From: Tritrichomonas foetus | Taxonomy: Eukaryota > Parabasalia > Tritrichomonadida > Tritrichomonadidae | DNA length: 59,563 nt | NCBI GenBank assembly: GCA_001839685.1 | Contig: MLAK01000818.1 | Coordinates: 1-59,563 of the forward strand | Direction: 5' to 3' | Shown: positions 19,459 through 30,054 of the stretch, in pieces | How positions within the stretch are numbered: the first letter of the stretch is position 1 | Layout: each line of letters opens with the position of its first letter | Made by a program: the position numbers and the translations under genes | Notes under the pieces: generated by a model | Databases searched by the model: none | Seen by the model: the letters and a program-made list of their open reading frames with translations, nothing else | Told to the model about the DNA's origin: nothing

Positions 19459-20643
19459 TTAAGAAATGTTCTTTTCAAACATTCTACATTCTTTTGTAAA
19501 GTTTCGAGTTTCTTTTAATTTGGCAAAATACTTCGGGAATCCATGCTTTTTCAGTACTGGCACACACTCCTGGAATCTACTGCTGCTTGACACAATTTTT
19601 ATAGCCTGTTCAGCGATTCCACCACCAAAATTGATCACTTTTTTCATTGTTGGTAAAATTATATTCAAATCGTCCAAAAATCCAACTTTTACAAGTTTGT
19701 CTATACACATAATTGCTGCATTAGTTACATTTTGGTCGTTTATTTCCATTACAGTATTCCAGTAATTTTGGAAGAATCCAGATTCTTGAAAATTGTGAAG
19801 GGATTCTTCAGAAATTAAACGTCTCACACAAGTTGAAATCATTTTCATGACTTCACCGTTTTTCGTTTCCACCAAAAAATTCAAATATGCAGTAGTTTGT
19901 GGGAGTTGTGCTAAGCGACTCCTACACTTTTTATCAAGAAGGACAGCCAAAAATAACCTCATTTTGAGAGCAGGCGTGATTTGGTTGTTTTCAAGCCAGC
20001 ATGGATATTTGACCATATTTGAATGATCAGATTCGTGCGGTTTTGATTTGTCCGCAGGAAGTGAAAATTTGAGTATTACATATGCTGCACTATGTAGTTT
20101 TATCGTCGATAATTTTGAGAGGGTATTTGGCCCAAGCAAAACATTGCAATGAAGAAGAAGATTAATCACCGATTTTTGAACAGCTGGCTTTGACAAGTGG
20201 AGGGCTGTTGTTTCATCGTTGAGATCCAAGCTGTCACTAAGTTGGGCCAAAAATCGATATATTGCATTTAATGCATCATCCTTGACTCTTCTGTTTGAAA
20301 GACATCGAATAAATTCAGTTTCGTAGTATTCTAGCTGGTTTTCCTTAAGTTCGGCGATATTTTCGAATAAATAATATATTAGCGAAATATACTGGACTGC
20401 GACTTCCGATGTGATAAATGAATTCATTTGCTGATTTAAAACCGAAATAACGCTCCAAGGATCGCCGATGTCATCAATTCTATCGATATATGATCGAATT
20501 ATCACAAGGCACTTTTTGGGAGCTTGGGGGACGAGGCGAGAAAGAATGTTTGCAATGTCTTCAGTTATTGCTTCGGGATTCGATGTTGCCATCCTATATA
20601 ATGTAGTCAGGCATTTGTCCAAGAGATTTTTCGATACAGGCAT
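19459..20643 (-). CDS. hypothetical armadillo/HEAT-like helical protein
   Basis: 394 residues, almost entirely alpha-helical, with a succession of hydrophobic helix pairs (for example AVQYISLIYYLFENIAELK, ALNAIYRFLAQLSDSLDL and TNAAIMCIDKLVKVGFL) typical of ARM/HEAT-type superhelices. Regular repeats cannot be aligned confidently by eye. Such domains occur in trichomonads alone or behind kinase domains; here no kinase domain precedes it, and the ATG at 20643 opens the frame directly. The role is probably protein binding. No membrane segment, signal peptide or catalytic motif was found. Confidence 0.7.
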   Translation of the reverse strand: MPVSKNLLDKCLTTLYRMATSNPEAITEDIANILSRLVPQAPKKCLVIIRSYIDRIDDIGDPWSVISVLNQQMNSFITSEVAVQYISLIYYLFENIAELKENQLEYYETEFIRCLSNRRVKDDALNAIYRFLAQLSDSLDLNDETTALHLSKPAVQKSVINLLLHCNVLLGPNTLSKLSTIKLHSAAYVILKFSLPADKSKPHESDHSNMVKYPCWLENNQITPALKMRLFLAVLLDKKCRSRLAQLPQTTAYLNFLVETKNGEVMKMISTCVRRLISEESLHNFQESGFFQNYWNTVMEINDQNVTNAAIMCIDKLVKVGFLDDLNIILPTMKKVINFGGGIAEQAIKIVSSSSRFQECVPVLKKHGFPKYFAKLKETRNFTKECRMFEKNIS

Positions 20644-20824
20644 TTATGATATTCTGTGATTATTTGGCCTATAAAAACTATCTTTCCACATTTTTGAGTA
20701 GATTTATGCAGAAAACAGATTTTGAATGAAAATGGGAAATCTTTTTGAAAACAATTTGCAAATTTTTTGAATGATATTAACTTTTTGTGTTTATATCTAG
20801 CCACTAATTATTTTGAGAATCAAA

Positions 20825-21367
20825 ATGAATCCGGATGATGAAATCGAGCGCCAAATGCAAATCTTGTTGAACACAGTCGAAGAAATCGAAAACCAAGAAG
20901 AGAAAAACTTCATAGATAAATCAACTGCCAAAGAAGTCGTCAAAGTCAAAGAAAACGATACATTCACGAAAAATTTCCAAGCAAAAATGGAAAAGAAGAA
21001 ACGCGTCCTTCGTGGAGACCAAAAGATCAGCAAAGAGATATTACGCAGTGATGCCCAAGGCGTTTGGTGCGATCCTTCGCTTGCTGAATGGCCCGAAAAT
21101 GATTATCGAATTCTCGTGCGAGGCATTGCTTTGGCCTCAACCGACCAAGATTTGATCGATACTTTCAGCAAATTTAAATCGCTTGCAAAAGTTAAAATTG
21201 TGCGCGACTCATCAGGGAGAAATAAAAGATTTGGATTTGTTTCCTTTCTCGACGTGAACGACTACATCGAAGCAATGAAAATGGGGAGGCCGTTTGTCGG
21301 AAAGAGAAGATGCACGCTGGAGCCTTCAAAGTGGAAGGATAGAAATTTTGCCAATGCGAAAATGTAA
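20825..21367 (+). CDS. RBM42-like RRM protein
   Basis: 180 residues. The C-terminal half is an RNA-recognition motif, about residues 95-170: RNP2-like YRILVRGI and RNP1 KRFGFVSF. The characteristic ending LEPSKWKDRN matches the SxWKDRN tail that follows the RRM in RBM42. The N-terminal half is charged and helical. RBM42 relatives bind hnRNP K and the U4/U6.U5 tri-snRNP. In this nearly intron-free lineage it would be a candidate splicing or mRNP factor. The ATG at 20825 is chosen because TCAAAATG places an initiator directly at the start; the frame also opens at TTG 20813. Its leader is in the 180-base gap from the divergent helical-repeat gene. Confidence 0.85.
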   Translation: MNPDDEIERQMQILLNTVEEIENQEEKNFIDKSTAKEVVKVKENDTFTKNFQAKMEKKKRVLRGDQKISKEILRSDAQGVWCDPSLAEWPENDYRILVRGIALASTDQDLIDTFSKFKSLAKVKIVRDSSGRNKRFGFVSFLDVNDYIEAMKMGRPFVGKRRCTLEPSKWKDRNFANAKM

Positions 21368-22997
21368 ATTTGTATCATTTTAAGGTTTGTTTGAGTAAAT
21401 ATTATGTTTTTGGATTATTTTTTATTTTTTGAGTGATTTTTCAAATTTATTTAATCAAAAAAAGAAAATTCGAATTTGTTAAATCAAAACACAAAAATAA
21501 ATTTAAATGTTATTTTAATAAATGTAATGATATGTTTGCACGATTTGTTCATCACAAAAAGATTGAACAGAAGAAGTTGATTAATCAATCAAGAAAAATT
21601 GATGAATTAGTATCAACACTAATTTAGAAAGAGCTATTGAAAATATATATATATAATGGTATAAACTTTATGATTTAAAGGCAGAATTGCTTGAAGAGCT
21701 GGGAAAAATTTTTTTGTGAATTTGCCAAATTTGTTAGTTTTCAGAGATTTAGAATGCTATATAGAGATAATTATGAGCTGCATCAAAACAATAATCATTT
21801 TTTCTGAGATTTTAAGCTAAGAAAATATCGGGTTGTAAATCTGTTGAGAAATCGTTCTAAAACTTGAGAAATTTGGGATTAAAGACAATATTTTAGAAAA
21901 ATCCTTCAACTTTTCCTGATTTTACTCATATTTCAGAATCAAAGATTTCATTAATTTTTTTTTTTTTTTCAGAACTTGGTAAACTCTCACTTTATACTGG
22001 TAAAAGCAATTTAGCACTATCGTGCACGAAATTAATTCAAATAATTACTAATGAATATTAATTATTAAGTCGAATTATTTTGCTACTTGGTGTTATTATT
22101 TCTTTTATAGTGTTTAGTCGTTTGGTCAGATCGTTTACAACAATACATGTAAAATGAATTTAGAAAAGATGAATAAATTATTAAAAATCTCAGCGGATAA
22201 TAATTCAATTTTCAATACCTTATCAAATTCATTATTTAATTTTACATCATATCACATAACATTATTCCTTGATTTGTTTTCTATGTTTCATTGAATGTTT
22301 CATTTTTTTTACATTTATTCAGAATTTTTAACAATTCTGTGTGTAACATATCTTCTTATTTTGACATTGTATCCGATTGTTGTGAGGATCATATTTATAA
22401 CATATCAACTAAAGTTGATGTATTACGCTTATAATGCAAAATAGTGGCTTGTCTGCTCTGGGGAAAAAATAATTATTTTTCATATTTCGCCAAAATTCTA
22501 TACGAAATTCTGATGGTGAAATAGGTGTTACTGCTATAAGGTGAAGCTTTTCTTTGGTAAACAAACTACCTAATCTACTGGAATCAGATGTGGAATTGGA
22601 TTTAACCTGTTTTGAATCGGTTTGCAATTGAATGAATCATTTTATCAATTGAGAAAGAGTATTTCAATGAATTATTTTCGCAGCATTTTTTATTTACGCA
22701 ATATTCGATTTCTTTATTGTAATATTAGAATATCTTATACTTTTTATATTAAAACAATATTTAGCATATCCATCTTATGCCTCTGGTTGTTTTTATCTCA
22801 ATATTTAGGAAGATAATAAAACAGTTATGAAGAGTTAAATTTAATTATGAAAGTCTCCTTGTTCACAAAATTATTTATATTCAATACAAAAACTTTCATT
22901 GTCCATTTAATAATTCAATTATCATAGAAAATGACCATATCCTCTCAGAAAATATTCAATATGATTCTGAAATAGTGAAGTCTCTTCATTTTTAAAA
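21368..22997. other. 1.6-kb AT-rich intergenic region
   Basis: No intact gene. A TCATT initiator at 22986-22990 precedes the acyl-CoA synthetase start. A minus-strand frame at about 22409-22627 has a somewhat protein-like composition (SRLGSLFTKEKLHLIAV) but no ATG, and may be a gene fragment. Confidence 0.45.
22986..22990 (+). promoter_or_regulatory. initiator element TCATT
   Basis: TCATT sits 8-12 bases before the ATG at 22998, a perfect match to the trichomonad initiator consensus and spacing. Confidence 0.5.
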
Positions 22998-24962
22998 ATG
23001 GGAGCAACTCCAAGCGCAGAAGTCGTTTGTTCAACACCACCAGGTGAACCAGTCACACCATTTAGCATCAGGCGTCACCCAGCTTGCCCTAACGCAACAG
23101 AGAAAAATCCGCCCGAATATCCAACAATGAAAGAATTAATGTTAGAAGCTTTTCGCAAATTCAAAACGCGCCCTTACTTAGGAGAGAGACCGTTAATCAA
23201 TGGAAACTATGGGCCCAAATACGAATGGAAGACTTATCAAGAATGCGAACAAATAGCCACCAATTTTGGAAGCGGTTTGGCCAGTTTGAACATCAAAGTT
23301 GGCTCAATGATGGGTGTTTATGCGCACAATTGCTATCAATGGCTTCACTGCATTGATGCCTCATGTTTATATGGATTTGTCATTGTTTCATTGTATGACT
23401 CTCTTGGTGTTGATTCTCTTCAATACCTCGTCAAGCACTCACAAATGACATCAATTTTGGTATCTTCTAAAAACGCGCCCAAATTAATAGATATCTTGGA
23501 AGTCGATAAAAGCAAAGTTGAAAACTTTATTTTATTAGACGACACTTATTATGAACAAGCCAAATCGCGCTGTGGCAAAATTGGCATAAATACTTTCACT
23601 TTTAATGGTGTTTGTGAAATTGGAAAATCAAAACGCGTTGAATTTCCAACTTTCGATCCAGAATCACCTCACTTCATCTGCTACTCATCAGGAACAACAG
23701 GAAATCCAAAAGGTGTTATTATTTCACATCGTGCATGCGTCAGCAACACACTTGGTGCTAAAGATCTGATTCGAACTACTGAAGACACACGTCATATCAG
23801 TTATTTGCCACTTGCTCACGTTTTCGAGCGTGCTGCTATTGCAATTACTGGTGCAGCTGGTGGATGCATTGGGTTCATCAGTGGTGATGTCAGAAACCTT
23901 ACAGTTGATATGGGAATTTTGAAACCAACTCATCTTGCTGCAGTTCCAAGAGTTATGAACAGATTTTATGATGCTGTTCAAAAGAAATTAGCCAATTCCA
24001 GTTTCATCGTCAAAGGTGTTTTCTGGGGATGTTGGTATGCCAAGAAATTCTGCATTAATCATCAGCTTCCTACATTTTTGTTCGATAAAATTGCTTTCGC
24101 ACCAATCAATAAGCAAATGGGTGGATGCGTCACACAATTCGTTGTTGGTGGTGCTGCAATGGATCCAAATATTCACGAATTCTTACAAGTCGCTACAGGT
24201 GTTCCACTTCGAACTGGTTATGGACTTACTGAAGCAGGCTCAGGAAACATGTGTGTGCCAATGGACATCAGATTCTGCTATCCAGGTACTGTCGGTGGTC
24301 CATTAAGAAATGTTGAGGTTAGATTAGAGCCAATTGATGGTTATGATGATCCAGAATGTGGTGAAGTCCTTATTGGTGGTCCATGTCTTTCATCTGGATA
24401 TTTACATGATCCTGATGCAACAGCAAACTTGTTTGTTGATGAAACACACTCTTGGATTCATACTGGTGATGTTGCTAAATGGGATCAGAATAACTACATG
24501 AAAATTGTTGATAGAATGAGATCTATCTTTAAGTTGTCACAGGGTGAATATGTTGCAGCTGAACTTGTTACCCAAGTTTATGAAGAATCACCACTCGTGA
24601 AACAGATTTTCGTATATGGCGACAGCCTCAGAACATGCCTTGTTGCAGTTGTTATTCCAGAAATTAGCGAAGTTGCAAAATTCTTCGGAAAAGGACAAAT
24701 TTCTGAAGAAGAGTTTGCTAAACTTTGCCGAGAAAAGAAACTGAATAATGAGATTATGAAGCAGCTCAATGATCTTGGAAAGAAGCACGGCCTCTTCGGC
24801 TATCAATTTGTTAAGGCCATCCATATTGACTCAAATGAATGGACAATTGAAAACAACCTCCTTACTCCAACATTCAAATACAAGAGGAAGGCTATCGGTG
24901 ATCACTATAAAGATGAAATTGAAAGTTTATATGCTGCTCTTGATGCTGCTGCACCAAAATAA
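22998..24962 (+). CDS. long-chain acyl-CoA synthetase, myristoylation-type N-terminus
   Basis: 654 residues, the usual length for the eukaryotic ACSL family. It activates long-chain fatty acids to acyl-CoA with ATP, through an acyl-AMP. The AMP-binding P-loop YSSGTTGNPKG is at about 228-238, GYGLTEAGSGN at about 407-417, and the hinge/FACS region HTGDVAKWDQNNYMKIVDR at about 488-506. The tail KYKRKAIGDHY fits the family. The protein begins MGATPS, a good N-myristoylation sequence (Gly2, Ser6), and has no transmembrane helix, so lipidation could attach it to membranes. Trichomonads scavenge fatty acids, so this is probably a host-lipid utilisation enzyme. The start is supported by the adjacent initiator. 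Confidence 0.93.
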   Translation: MGATPSAEVVCSTPPGEPVTPFSIRRHPACPNATEKNPPEYPTMKELMLEAFRKFKTRPYLGERPLINGNYGPKYEWKTYQECEQIATNFGSGLASLNIKVGSMMGVYAHNCYQWLHCIDASCLYGFVIVSLYDSLGVDSLQYLVKHSQMTSILVSSKNAPKLIDILEVDKSKVENFILLDDTYYEQAKSRCGKIGINTFTFNGVCEIGKSKRVEFPTFDPESPHFICYSSGTTGNPKGVIISHRACVSNTLGAKDLIRTTEDTRHISYLPLAHVFERAAIAITGAAGGCIGFISGDVRNLTVDMGILKPTHLAAVPRVMNRFYDAVQKKLANSSFIVKGVFWGCWYAKKFCINHQLPTFLFDKIAFAPINKQMGGCVTQFVVGGAAMDPNIHEFLQVATGVPLRTGYGLTEAGSGNMCVPMDIRFCYPGTVGGPLRNVEVRLEPIDGYDDPECGEVLIGGPCLSSGYLHDPDATANLFVDETHSWIHTGDVAKWDQNNYMKIVDRMRSIFKLSQGEYVAAELVTQVYEESPLVKQIFVYGDSLRTCLVAVVIPEISEVAKFFGKGQISEEEFAKLCREKKLNNEIMKQLNDLGKKHGLFGYQFVKAIHIDSNEWTIENNLLTPTFKYKRKAIGDHYKDEIESLYAALDAAAPK

Positions 24963-25244
24963 AGTAGATAGAAATATATATATTTAAGTTTAATTAAATA
25001 ATACTTTCGAATGTTAAATTCATTTTTCTTCTTTTCCAAATTTTTTCCAATTTTTTTGCTCATTAGAAAGTATTTTCCATAATTACCGATTAATTTCCAA
25101 ATATTTTTATTAAGATGGAAGAAGTGGAAGCCCAAACAAATAATCCTTCATTTATAAATTAAATGAATTCATTAAATAAAGAAAAGTGAAGTAAAAATAA
25201 GGTAATTTTTTAATTTTTTGCACATAAATAATCCTGATCTTTAA

Positions 25245-27305
25245 TTACGAAATAATTTTCTTTTCATCAGACATAACCTTGGTAATTGTCTCTTCAATTT
25301 CATTGTAGAATTTGCCCCAACGGTCATCAGCCACGTTGAACTTTGTCTCCATAAAGTTTGTGAAAGATCTTGCTCTTGTTTTTGGTTGTTCTGAATTTTT
25401 CACGATTTCGCTCGGATCTTGGATCACTTTTGCTGCATCACCGTTTAATTTAATGAGCTCATTTATGATATCCTGGACTTGATCGATTTCACTCGTTGAC
25501 ACACCAGGTGCCTTTATGATGCTGTTGATGTGATTGGACATATCATTTAACATTACTGGTACTTTTTCTTCAAGCAATTTTTTCATTTGGCTGAGTTTTG
25601 ATTCTTGTGAATAAAGCGCTTGAAGAACTTGACATTTTGAGTTATTACTAGAATCTTTTCCGTTCACTTTATATTTCGAATGGAAGAGTTGGGAAACCTT
25701 GTTGATGAAATCTTTCTTCTTTTCAACTGTATAAGTTTTCGCCTTAAGGAGCTCATCACAAGTTGCCTGGAAATACATAATTCCTTCGGCATAACTTTCA
25801 TCAAGGGAGTGCTTCTTTAAGCGGGCATCAGAAAGACGTTTATTGAGCATTTCAATTTGCTCGTCGGCTTCTTTAATTTCTTGGTCGAGTTGTTCCATAT
25901 TTGTCGCTTTGATGATGAAATCAGATTCAGATTTGTCAAAAGAAAGAATTCCTGAAACACTTGGATCAAAACCATTAATAGCGGTTAATCTTGCCATATT
26001 TTCGTTAATCTTGGCAATTTTTGGTTTCACAGCTTCACGAAACTCTGATTTAGCTGCTTCGATTTGCGAGAGAACTTCCATTGGATTTTTTCCTGATGAT
26101 ACATAACCCGGCTTTTGGTTATTTGCTTTCTGTTTTTCGATTCTTTTCGCTTGGTGAGATACTTCAATTTCTAATCGAACGATTGCCTGTTCAAGCTGAT
26201 CTTTTTCGGAAATAAGCTGCGAGATTTGAGGTGCTACTGAAGTAGGCTGGATTCTGAGGAATTTTCCAGTTAATTTTTCTCTTGCTTTTTCGAGGTTTGT
26301 TAAAATAGTTTTATATTGCTTTTCTTTAGTTTTCTGCTTATCCACAGCAATGTTATTTTCGAGGAGCTCTGCAAAGAATTTTAGTAAATTTGGATCATTA
26401 ACATCAACAAAAGGCTCATGATTTTGATTAAAATAGCAATCACGTGCATTTTTAAGATTTTCATCAAAAATTTTAATTTTCGATTTTTCATAAATAATAA
26501 ACAAACCTTTTGGTAGGAGTTTGTTCAAAGCAATACTTAACCATGTTTTGTGCATAGTGTCATAAATTGCACAATTTGATACTTTTGTTCCATATCTGAT
26601 TCCACCAACGATACATAAAAATCCGTAAAAATTAAATGCATGGTGACAATAGCGCCGTGAATTGAATGAATCTATAAGTGGTTCAACTTCACCAGTTTCA
26701 ATGTTAACTTTGTAAAGCTTTGAATTGAGACGCTTTTCTGGATCTAAACCGCCAGCCAAGAAAACGATATTATCACCAAAATATGTAGCGGTGTGGTAAG
26801 CAAGTGGGATTCGTGTTTTAAGGTTTATTTCGGTCACTGCGCCTGTAACCAAGTCAATAAGAACGCAATCTGACAAAAATCCGGTATTGCAAATTCCGCC
26901 ATGAACCATTAATGAATTCTTTTCTTCAATCCAGCAGGCTGCGTGAAATGCGCGTGGTATTTGATTTCCTGCAATTGGGCGCCATGCGTTTGAGTAAATC
27001 CACATATCTTTGTAAAAGGTATTTTCGGATTGACCTCCATACAGAACAAGGCCTTCTGGAGTTGATGTAAGAGAGGATCCCTGGTCGGCGGATATAACTA
27101 GGTTTTTAATAACCGTCCAAAATGGAGACGAACTGGTGTATGAATAAAGTTTATCCTCATATAATAAATAATAGGTGTCCTTGTATTTCGTTACTTTCGG
27201 ATAATTCTCGCCGGTATATTCGCAGTCAGGTTTTTCAAATTTAATATGCTCGAGTTTGCCTATTGCGGGGAATAATTTGCTATAATTGTTTGCTGATTGC
27301 TTCAT
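25245..27305 (-). CDS. kelch-repeat protein with coiled-coil C-terminus
   Basis: 686 residues. The first ~300 form a kelch-type beta-propeller: repeated GG-containing strands such as GLVLYGGQS, SLMVHGGICN, NIVFLAGGLD and LCIVGGIRYG, each followed by a Tyr/Trp-containing strand. From about 330 to 620 the sequence is a long coiled coil (KTILTNLEKAREKLTGKF, LISEKDQLEQAIVRLEIEV, EADEQIEMLNKRLSDARL). This domain order is common in protist cytoskeleton-linked kelch proteins. It is probably a scaffold; no enzymatic motif and no BTB domain are seen. The ATG at 27305 follows TCAAATT, an initiator-like element. The gene is divergent from the next gene across about 250 bases. Confidence 0.85.
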   Translation of the reverse strand: MKQSANNYSKLFPAIGKLEHIKFEKPDCEYTGENYPKVTKYKDTYYLLYEDKLYSYTSSSPFWTVIKNLVISADQGSSLTSTPEGLVLYGGQSENTFYKDMWIYSNAWRPIAGNQIPRAFHAACWIEEKNSLMVHGGICNTGFLSDCVLIDLVTGAVTEINLKTRIPLAYHTATYFGDNIVFLAGGLDPEKRLNSKLYKVNIETGEVEPLIDSFNSRRYCHHAFNFYGFLCIVGGIRYGTKVSNCAIYDTMHKTWLSIALNKLLPKGLFIIYEKSKIKIFDENLKNARDCYFNQNHEPFVDVNDPNLLKFFAELLENNIAVDKQKTKEKQYKTILTNLEKAREKLTGKFLRIQPTSVAPQISQLISEKDQLEQAIVRLEIEVSHQAKRIEKQKANNQKPGYVSSGKNPMEVLSQIEAAKSEFREAVKPKIAKINENMARLTAINGFDPSVSGILSFDKSESDFIIKATNMEQLDQEIKEADEQIEMLNKRLSDARLKKHSLDESYAEGIMYFQATCDELLKAKTYTVEKKKDFINKVSQLFHSKYKVNGKDSSNNSKCQVLQALYSQESKLSQMKKLLEEKVPVMLNDMSNHINSIIKAPGVSTSEIDQVQDIINELIKLNGDAAKVIQDPSEIVKNSEQPKTRARSFTNFMETKFNVADDRWGKFYNEIEETITKVMSDEKKIIS

Positions 27306-27558
27306 TAATTTGACGATTATTTAGAATTCAAAAGAACAATTAAGATTTGATGGGAGAACGTTTAAATCATAACAAAAATTACGATAGGAAAAAGCAATTC
27401 AAAGATTAGAAAAGGATAAAACTTTGAAGTTACATTTCAAAATATGACCAAATATATTATCAATTGATGATTAACAATCTTATCGTAATTGTGATGTAAA
27501 TTTGAATGCATATGGATATTTATAAATAGAAATAATATATATTTTTGTATCAAGTAGA
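27306..27558. other. divergent promoter region
   Basis: AT-rich spacer between head-to-head genes. TCAAG lies about 5 bases before the plus-strand ATG, and TCAAATT just before the minus-strand ATG. Confidence 0.4.
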
Positions 27559-29373
27559 ATGCAATATTTTCTGACAGATCCGATTGAACTGGATTTCGAA
27601 GGAATACCTCTACTTAGTAAAGATATATGGATGGTGAATAGTGATAGAAAAACGGTAGCTTTTTACCATAATCGAAAAATGATAAAAATTGATATTTCTG
27701 ATTTTAACCTGAATCATGATTTAAGCAATATTATATATATTGATTTCATTAAATCAAATGAAATTTTTGTATTTGTTGAACACCAAAATAATCCAAAAAT
27801 ATTTCTCAAAATCATCATCTCAGAAAATGAAATCATTTCTGAAGGTATATCAGAAATGACTCAACCAAAAACATTATGTTTTTCATTGAATTCATTTTTC
27901 TTCCATGAAAATATTTTAACTGTTTTTGTTCCTCATCTTGGCGCTTTTGTTATACTATCACAAAGTGGAATATCTTATCATGATATCAATTTTCAAATGA
28001 TTTATTATTCTATGCAAACTGTGAAAAAATACATTGTTAAAGAATCATACCTTTATGTTGAATATGATGATTGTTACCAAGTTTTGAGATTTAATAATAA
28101 TTATTCAGTGGACATAGTTGTTGCTTTGAATCGTCCTATTTTTGATATGTTAATTTTTCGATCATATTTATTATTAATATATCACAAAAAAGATAGTTTA
28201 CATCCAAAGAAGTGTTATTCATATCAAAAAGTACCGCTTGATCAAGCAAATCAAGCTCAAGATTCTTCATCATTACTGACATTAAAACTTCAACATGCTA
28301 AATATAGGTTTTATACAATTGACAATGCTCTATTTGCAATCACTACTGTTATCACCAAGTCTATAACAGAAAATACTATTTCTCAAGCATACTTAATTGA
28401 TTTTGATGAAGATGAATACATTAAGATTGGCAGGCATTCCCGGATTTTTCCTCCAGATTGTATAAATATTCATAAAAATTATTGTATTTGTGAGTTCAGA
28501 AAGTCTAAGAATATCCTAATTGGGAAATTAAGACTTGATTATTCAAAAATATCACTTGATCGCATAAAAAAACCACTTTCACTCATTTCTGCGTTATTTC
28601 GTCGTTCTGATGCTTTAAATTATGCAATTTCACATCTTCGAAACTTTTTAATCACGAAATTTGATACTATTGACAAATTATTAACTCTCTTATTCGATAA
28701 ACCTAATTTAACGACGGATGAAATGACAATTTTTCCTGAAAAAACTCTATCTAATGATTCAAAAGATGAGAATAATTTTAAAAAATTAGATTATTTAAAT
28801 CGAACCAAAAAAGCACGTAAAATCGACTATGATATTATGTCGAAGTGTGACAAATTACTCGCAAAAATTAACAACGATGATAACTTTCTTGAGAAGATAA
28901 CAACAATAGAAGGTTTAATTGAAGATCTCAGATCAACTTTAGATGTTATTGAAAAAAAATATGAAAAAAGGAAAAGGGGAATTGATAAATCAGAAGACAA
29001 TAGTTCTGATGAATTTAAAGCTCTGGAAAATAAAACAGAATCATTTAAATTACTAAATCATCAATTAATTGTATTTGTTGTGGAAACTGTTGGAAAATTT
29101 GTTTCTGAACCTTCCGCTCAAATTAGATTCATTAATATGTTTAAATATCTTCCAAAAATAAGTGAAGCATTGTTTTGTGAAGCATTTTTGAAATTTATTG
29201 TTGTCCTTGATGCACATGACATTCGAATAGTGGAAGAACTTTCACTTGCATATTCAGAGGCTATTCAAAATGAAGACACATATGAAAAGTTGAAAGAAAC
29301 AGTTGTAACTCTTCAAAGACTAAATGACAATTTTTGTGAAACAGTTCTGAAAATGCGGAAGAAAAAAAATTGA
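27559..29373 (+). CDS. hypothetical beta-propeller/helical protein, paralogue A
   Basis: 604 residues. It is homologous along its length to the product at 34244-36022: both begin with a short leader then (I/K)W(M/I)VNS, both contain PKTL(C/S)F(S/A)L followed by an HxxxL...PH(L/C)(G/N)AFVI strand and G(I)(S/T)YH(D/N)IN, and both later have ALFRR. The N-terminal ~350 residues are strand-rich (propeller-like), and the C-terminal part is helical with an acidic/basic low-complexity stretch (about 385-490). The layout, propeller then helices, resembles RMC1/Mic1 and related endosomal tethering proteins, but the similarity is only structural impression. No signal peptide or membrane segment. Confidence 0.7.
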   Translation: MQYFLTDPIELDFEGIPLLSKDIWMVNSDRKTVAFYHNRKMIKIDISDFNLNHDLSNIIYIDFIKSNEIFVFVEHQNNPKIFLKIIISENEIISEGISEMTQPKTLCFSLNSFFFHENILTVFVPHLGAFVILSQSGISYHDINFQMIYYSMQTVKKYIVKESYLYVEYDDCYQVLRFNNNYSVDIVVALNRPIFDMLIFRSYLLLIYHKKDSLHPKKCYSYQKVPLDQANQAQDSSSLLTLKLQHAKYRFYTIDNALFAITTVITKSITENTISQAYLIDFDEDEYIKIGRHSRIFPPDCINIHKNYCICEFRKSKNILIGKLRLDYSKISLDRIKKPLSLISALFRRSDALNYAISHLRNFLITKFDTIDKLLTLLFDKPNLTTDEMTIFPEKTLSNDSKDENNFKKLDYLNRTKKARKIDYDIMSKCDKLLAKINNDDNFLEKITTIEGLIEDLRSTLDVIEKKYEKRKRGIDKSEDNSSDEFKALENKTESFKLLNHQLIVFVVETVGKFVSEPSAQIRFINMFKYLPKISEALFCEAFLKFIVVLDAHDIRIVEELSLAYSEAIQNEDTYEKLKETVVTLQRLNDNFCETVLKMRKKKN

Positions 29374-30054
29374 TTATTTCTTGCTTTTCATTGTTTTGTT
29401 TAGTTATTAGTAAAAAGATAATTCGATATTTCATTATTACAATTTTATATTGGATAGTGAAACCATAAGTGTAACATTGAAGCACCAAAATTACATAAAA
29501 GCTTAACAATGATTATATACTGGAGCTTGAAAATTATTTCGACGTTATAAAAAAATAAGAAAAGTGAATGCTTATCAATTGTTAGATTTAATCTCGTGCA
29601 TTTCTTACTGTCTTTGTATAATATATGATTTCCACACTACACACAAAGAATTGTTTGCAAAAATGAACCAATTACCAGTTATATTGTTGTGACAGATTAG
29701 AAATCTGTTGTCGAATTCATCGGGTATAATGAATCGATCTACAAATAGTATATGTTGCGTCATTAATCATCTTCATTAGAGAGATACAGCCTTCGCAAAT
29801 GATATAGTATGAATTTTTTGCCTTCCCAAAAATGCATTGAAGTTTACTATTTTCTGATTTTTCTTTTTTCTGTGTAAATTCATAATAATAATAATTACAA
29901 CAATGATTTATCACAAGCTCCACTATTCAAAATTTGCATGAAGTTATACTAAAACATGTGGATATTAATTTTAATGTCTGTAGTAGCGCAAAGAAAAAAA
30001 CATATATATATTAACATATAATAGATGAGTAAATTAGCTCTATTACAAAAACAT
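29374..30054. other. AT-rich convergent gap
   Basis: 680 bases between converging 3' ends. Only short random frames; the one at 29717-29923 on the minus strand is not convincing. Nothing else recognised. Confidence 0.45.

Noticed and set aside
29717..29923. Minus-strand ORF with Cys-containing sequence
   Set aside because: No ATG-supported start context beyond chance, no recognisable similarity, and the flanks show no matching fragments.
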